64,000 nucleotides of DNA, taken from Bernardetia sp. MNP-M8. Lineage in GTDB: Bacteria > Bacteroidota > Bacteroidia > Cytophagales > Bernardetiaceae. Where the stretch lies: positions 2,688,001-2,752,000 of the forward strand of contig NZ_CP147012.1 of the NCBI RefSeq assembly GCF_037126285.1. Reading direction: 5' to 3'. Position numbers and translations under genes: made by a program. Positions 61,746 to 64,000 of the stretch are shown piece by piece. The notes beneath the pieces were generated by a model, which searched no databases, was not told the origin of the DNA, and was given only the letters and a program-made list of their open reading frames with translations. Position 1 is the stretch's first letter, and every line of letters begins with the position of its first letter.

Positions 61746-63095
61746 TCATAACAAATTTTTAATAAAGTTAGGCAGACAAAAAGCAGCACTATGAATTTCT
61801 TGATTGTAATAAAATAAATCTTTATAAAAGTCAGATGTAAAATCTTGATTTTGTTCTATAAAAATAGTTTGGTTTTTACTAGCACATGCAAATCCCCACA
61901 TTCCAGTAGGTAAAGAAGCCACAGCACTCAAATAAGGAAGAACTGTTTTATTATTTTGATTAAATAAAAATGTGTCTTTTAAAGAATTAATGATACTCAC
62001 AAAACGCTCTTGATGCCAACGGGGAGCATCACATTGGGTAGCCAAAACACCATTATCATCTAATAAATTATATAGCTTTTTGAAAAATAACTTATCTAAA
62101 ATGGGTTCTTGAATAGTATCGGCTGCATCTACAATTATTATATCAAAAGTCTGTTTTTTATCATCCTTCGAATAACTATTTAAAAATTGATTTGCTTCTG
62201 AAAAAATAAGTTCTAGTTTTGGATTTTCTAAAGCACTAGCAAGGCTTTCAAAATGACTTTGCGCAGCTTGGGTAACTATTTCATCTTGCTCAATCATCAC
62301 TACTTTTTCTACAAAATCATAACGCAAAACTTCTCTTGCCGTTCCTCCATCTCCACCTCCAATAATCAAAACTTTAATTCCTGCTTTTTTAGATTCTGAA
62401 CTGGAAATATTTTTTTTATAAAACGTAAAAGCAGGATGAACAAGCATTTCGTGATAAGCAGCTTCATCTTTTTGAGTAGCTACCACCAAACCATCCAAAA
62501 CTAGTGCTTTTCCGAAAGCAAAGGTATCAAAAACCTCTACTTTCTGAAACTGACTTTGTTTTTTGAACAATGAATCGCCCTTATGTTTGAGTGATAAAGC
62601 TAGATTTTCGTCTCTTTCTGTAAACCAAATTTCTCTACTTATAGTATTTTCTTGATTTTTTGCATTAAAAACAGATTGTTTATTTTGAACACTAACATTA
62701 CTGTTTTGAGAAATTGAGGAAGGTTTATAGTTATTTTTCTTTAAAAGTTCTAATTGCCCTCTTCTCATTTCTATTGTTGAACCATGGCTGGCTGAAAAAG
62801 CTTCTTTCAGGACATTATAGCATTTCCATGGGTCTGTGCTTTCGCCACAAGTAAACAGGTCAATAGAAGCAAAACCCCACTCTGGCCACGTATGAATGGC
62901 TAAATGACTTTCCTGAATCACGACAACCCCAGAAACTCCGTACGGAGAAAAATGATGAAAGGTAAGATTAATAATGGTTGCACCTGCTTCTTGTGCTGCA
63001 TTTTGCATAGCATTTTGTACATATATTACGTCATCTAATAATGAGGGTTTACAATCATAGAGTTCTACAATGACGTGTCTTCCTAGTGCATTCAA
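61746..63095 (-). CDS. Fused S-adenosylmethionine decarboxylase-spermidine synthase (SpeD-SpeE)
   Basis: 449 residues. Residues 1-120 are prokaryotic SpeD: GRHVIVELYDCKPSLLDDV, ATIINLTFHHFSPYGVSGVV and the self-cleavage site VIQESHLAIHTWPEWG with Ser63, His68 and Cys83 exactly where the Bacillus/Thermotoga enzymes have them, so the pyruvoyl group should form. A 45-residue Ser/Asn/Gln linker leads to a SpeE domain: QKVEVFDTFAFGKALVLDGL, YHEMLVHPAF, LIIGGGDGGTAREVLRYDFV, and EQDEIVTQAA. The usual D(S/C)xDPxGP stretch is VDAADTIQEP, a divergent gate region. Decarboxylated SAM made by the first domain would feed the second, making spermidine from putrescine. The start at 63095 is the normal SpeD start. 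Confidence 0.93.
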   Translation of the reverse strand: MNALGRHVIVELYDCKPSLLDDVIYVQNAMQNAAQEAGATIINLTFHHFSPYGVSGVVVIQESHLAIHTWPEWGFASIDLFTCGESTDPWKCYNVLKEAFSASHGSTIEMRRGQLELLKKNNYKPSSISQNSNVSVQNKQSVFNAKNQENTISREIWFTERDENLALSLKHKGDSLFKKQSQFQKVEVFDTFAFGKALVLDGLVVATQKDEAAYHEMLVHPAFTFYKKNISSSESKKAGIKVLIIGGGDGGTAREVLRYDFVEKVVMIEQDEIVTQAAQSHFESLASALENPKLELIFSEANQFLNSYSKDDKKQTFDIIIVDAADTIQEPILDKLFFKKLYNLLDDNGVLATQCDAPRWHQERFVSIINSLKDTFLFNQNNKTVLPYLSAVASLPTGMWGFACASKNQTIFIEQNQDFTSDFYKDLFYYNQEIHSAAFCLPNFIKNLL

Positions 63096-63294
63096 TGGCT
63101 TTTTTCTTTAATTTACTTTGTTTCTGTTTTAGTTTTAGAAGTTATTTTAACTATCGTCGTGAGGGACACTGACAATGGCAGAGTTATAAATTGAACAGTT
63201 TTAACATGCTGAACGCACGATTTCAAGCAGTTTTTAATTTTATGAACATACCTTAAATAACTTCTTAGACAAATATAATTAATCAAATCTGATT

Positions 63295-64000
63295 TTATGT
63301 AAAAATAAATTCAACAGAGTCATCAAAACTACTTTCAAAACTTTCTTTATCAAACGGTTTTTCTTTTCCTTTTTCCAATCGTTGTATAAATTCTTTACGA
63401 GGAATCATATCAGCACCAAATCTAGATAAATGCTCAGTAAAAACCTGACAATCAATCATTTCAAATCCATTGTGTAATAAATTTTTTATCAAAACTATAA
63501 AGCCAACTTTTGAAGCATTATCTTCTAAGGCAAACATAGATTCTCCAAAAAAACATGTTCCTACAATTTCGCCATATAATCCTCCTACAAGTTTTTCATT
63601 TTTCCAAACTTCTACCGAATGCGCAAAACCTTCATGATGAAGGTTGATAAAAGCCTGTTGCATTTCAGGAGTAATCCAAGTTCCGTGTTGATTAGGACGA
63701 TTTGCCATCTTACAGTGCTGTATTACTCTTTCAAAAGCTGTATTAATAGTAACTCTAAACTCTCTTTTTCTTAAAATAGGTCTAAGGCTTTTTGCAAATT
63801 TGAAGTTTTCTGGCAAGATAACAAAACGTGGATTAGGCGACCACCACAAAATAGGACTATATTCTGAATACCATGGAAAAATTCCGTTATTATAGGCTTT
63901 TTTAATTCGCTCTTCTGATAAATCTCCACCTACTGCTAAAAGTCCGTCCTCATCAGAATACTGAACAGGAGGAAAATCTAACGTATTAGGATTAAGACGG
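63295..64000 (-). CDS. aat: Leucyl/phenylalanyl-tRNA-protein transferase, 5' end cut by window edge
   Basis: The frame continues past the first in-window ATG (63849) to the right edge, so the true start lies outside. I read GLLAVGGDLSEERIKKAYNN, GIFPWYSEYSPILWWSPNPR and FVILPENFKFAKSLRPILRK before HGTWITPEMQQAFINLHHEG, VEVWKNEKLVGGLYGEIVGT, CFFGESMFALEDNASKVGF and EMIDCQVFTEHLSRFGADMI. All are hallmarks of Aat, which adds Leu or Phe to N-terminal Lys/Arg of proteins, marking them for ClpS/ClpAP degradation by the bacterial N-end rule. Stop at 63297-63295. About 235 residues are visible, nearly the whole protein. Confidence 0.96.
   Translation of the reverse strand, partial: RLNPNTLDFPPVQYSDEDGLLAVGGDLSEERIKKAYNNGIFPWYSEYSPILWWSPNPRFVILPENFKFAKSLRPILRKREFRVTINTAFERVIQHCKMANRPNQHGTWITPEMQQAFINLHHEGFAHSVEVWKNEKLVGGLYGEIVGTCFFGESMFALEDNASKVGFIVLIKNLLHNGFEMIDCQVFTEHLSRFGADMIPRKEFIQRLEKGKEKPFDKESFESSFDDSVEFIFT

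Noticed and set aside
1-64000. CRISPR array, rRNA operon, transposase or integrase gene
   Set aside because: No regularly spaced direct repeats, rRNA sequence or transposase/integrase motif was found in any frame examined.

Overview
The window is AT-rich chromosomal DNA from a Bacteroidota bacterium, most likely a marine or free-living Cytophagales member (Bernardetia/Flexibacter-like; the genus is an inference). Evidence: a GldJ-type gliding lipoprotein, a TonB-dependent receptor with a carboxypeptidase-regulatory-like N-terminal domain, an LptE-like lipoprotein beside a sigma-54 regulator, DUF2490 and OmpP1/FadL barrel proteins, a Reg_prop/Y_Y_Y sensor, and promoters of the Bacteroidota type (TTG, 19 nt, TAnnTTTG). 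Both window ends cut a gene: a thiolase on the left and aat on the right.

Layout. 0-5.8 kb: thiolase, a small membrane protein, and a 1329-residue propeller/GAF/SpoIIE-phosphatase sensor. 5.8-7.8 kb: a small island with a GIY-YIG/DUF4357 protein and an STM3941-like protein, bounded by an exact 21-bp inverted repeat and containing an attC-like palindrome. 7.8-11.3 kb: DivIC/FtsB-like protein, DUF3137 protein, a 474-bp gene-free nested palindrome, and a receiver-SpoIIE phosphatase whose output domain matches the first sensor. 11.3-24 kb: lipoproteins, an SDR epimerase, YifB/ComM, a GH24 lysozyme, DUF2490 and partner, an unknown polytopic membrane protein, GldJ, a TolC protein and a vWA-like secreted protein. 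24-30.8 kb: a UbiA-like prenyltransferase, then a two-gene unit of a 1512-residue DUF559-like nuclease/RecQ-like helicase plus a membrane-anchored coiled-coil protein. This pair is the best candidate for an undescribed, possibly anti-phage, system.

30.8-36 kb: divergent App1-type phosphatidate phosphatase and diacylglycerol-kinase-like genes, sigma-54 activator, LptE, tRNA-Arg(CCG), SDR. 36.5-41.4 kb: a STAS-like protein, a PepSY membrane protein with a siderophore-type TonB receptor (iron uptake), and an acyl-carrier-like protein lacking the carrier serine. 41.5-48 kb: a MarR/GbsR-type regulator and a complete TolC-MFP-RND efflux operon. 48-55 kb: a second nested palindrome, a UDP-sugar epimerase, free-Met-sulfoxide reductase, an M1 peptidase homologue with a substituted HEXXH, a SerB-SerA fusion and a second STAS-like paralogue. 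55-64 kb: HPII-type catalase and OsmC (peroxide defence), an SGNH hydrolase with an Ala-rich insertion next to a FadL porin, a SpeD-SpeE fusion for spermidine synthesis, and aat.

Most genes are ordinary housekeeping or envelope genes. The accessory signal is in the helicase/coiled-coil pair, the 5.8-7.8 kb island, and several gene-free palindromes and dispersed repeats. No CRISPR array, rRNA, transposase or integrase was seen.
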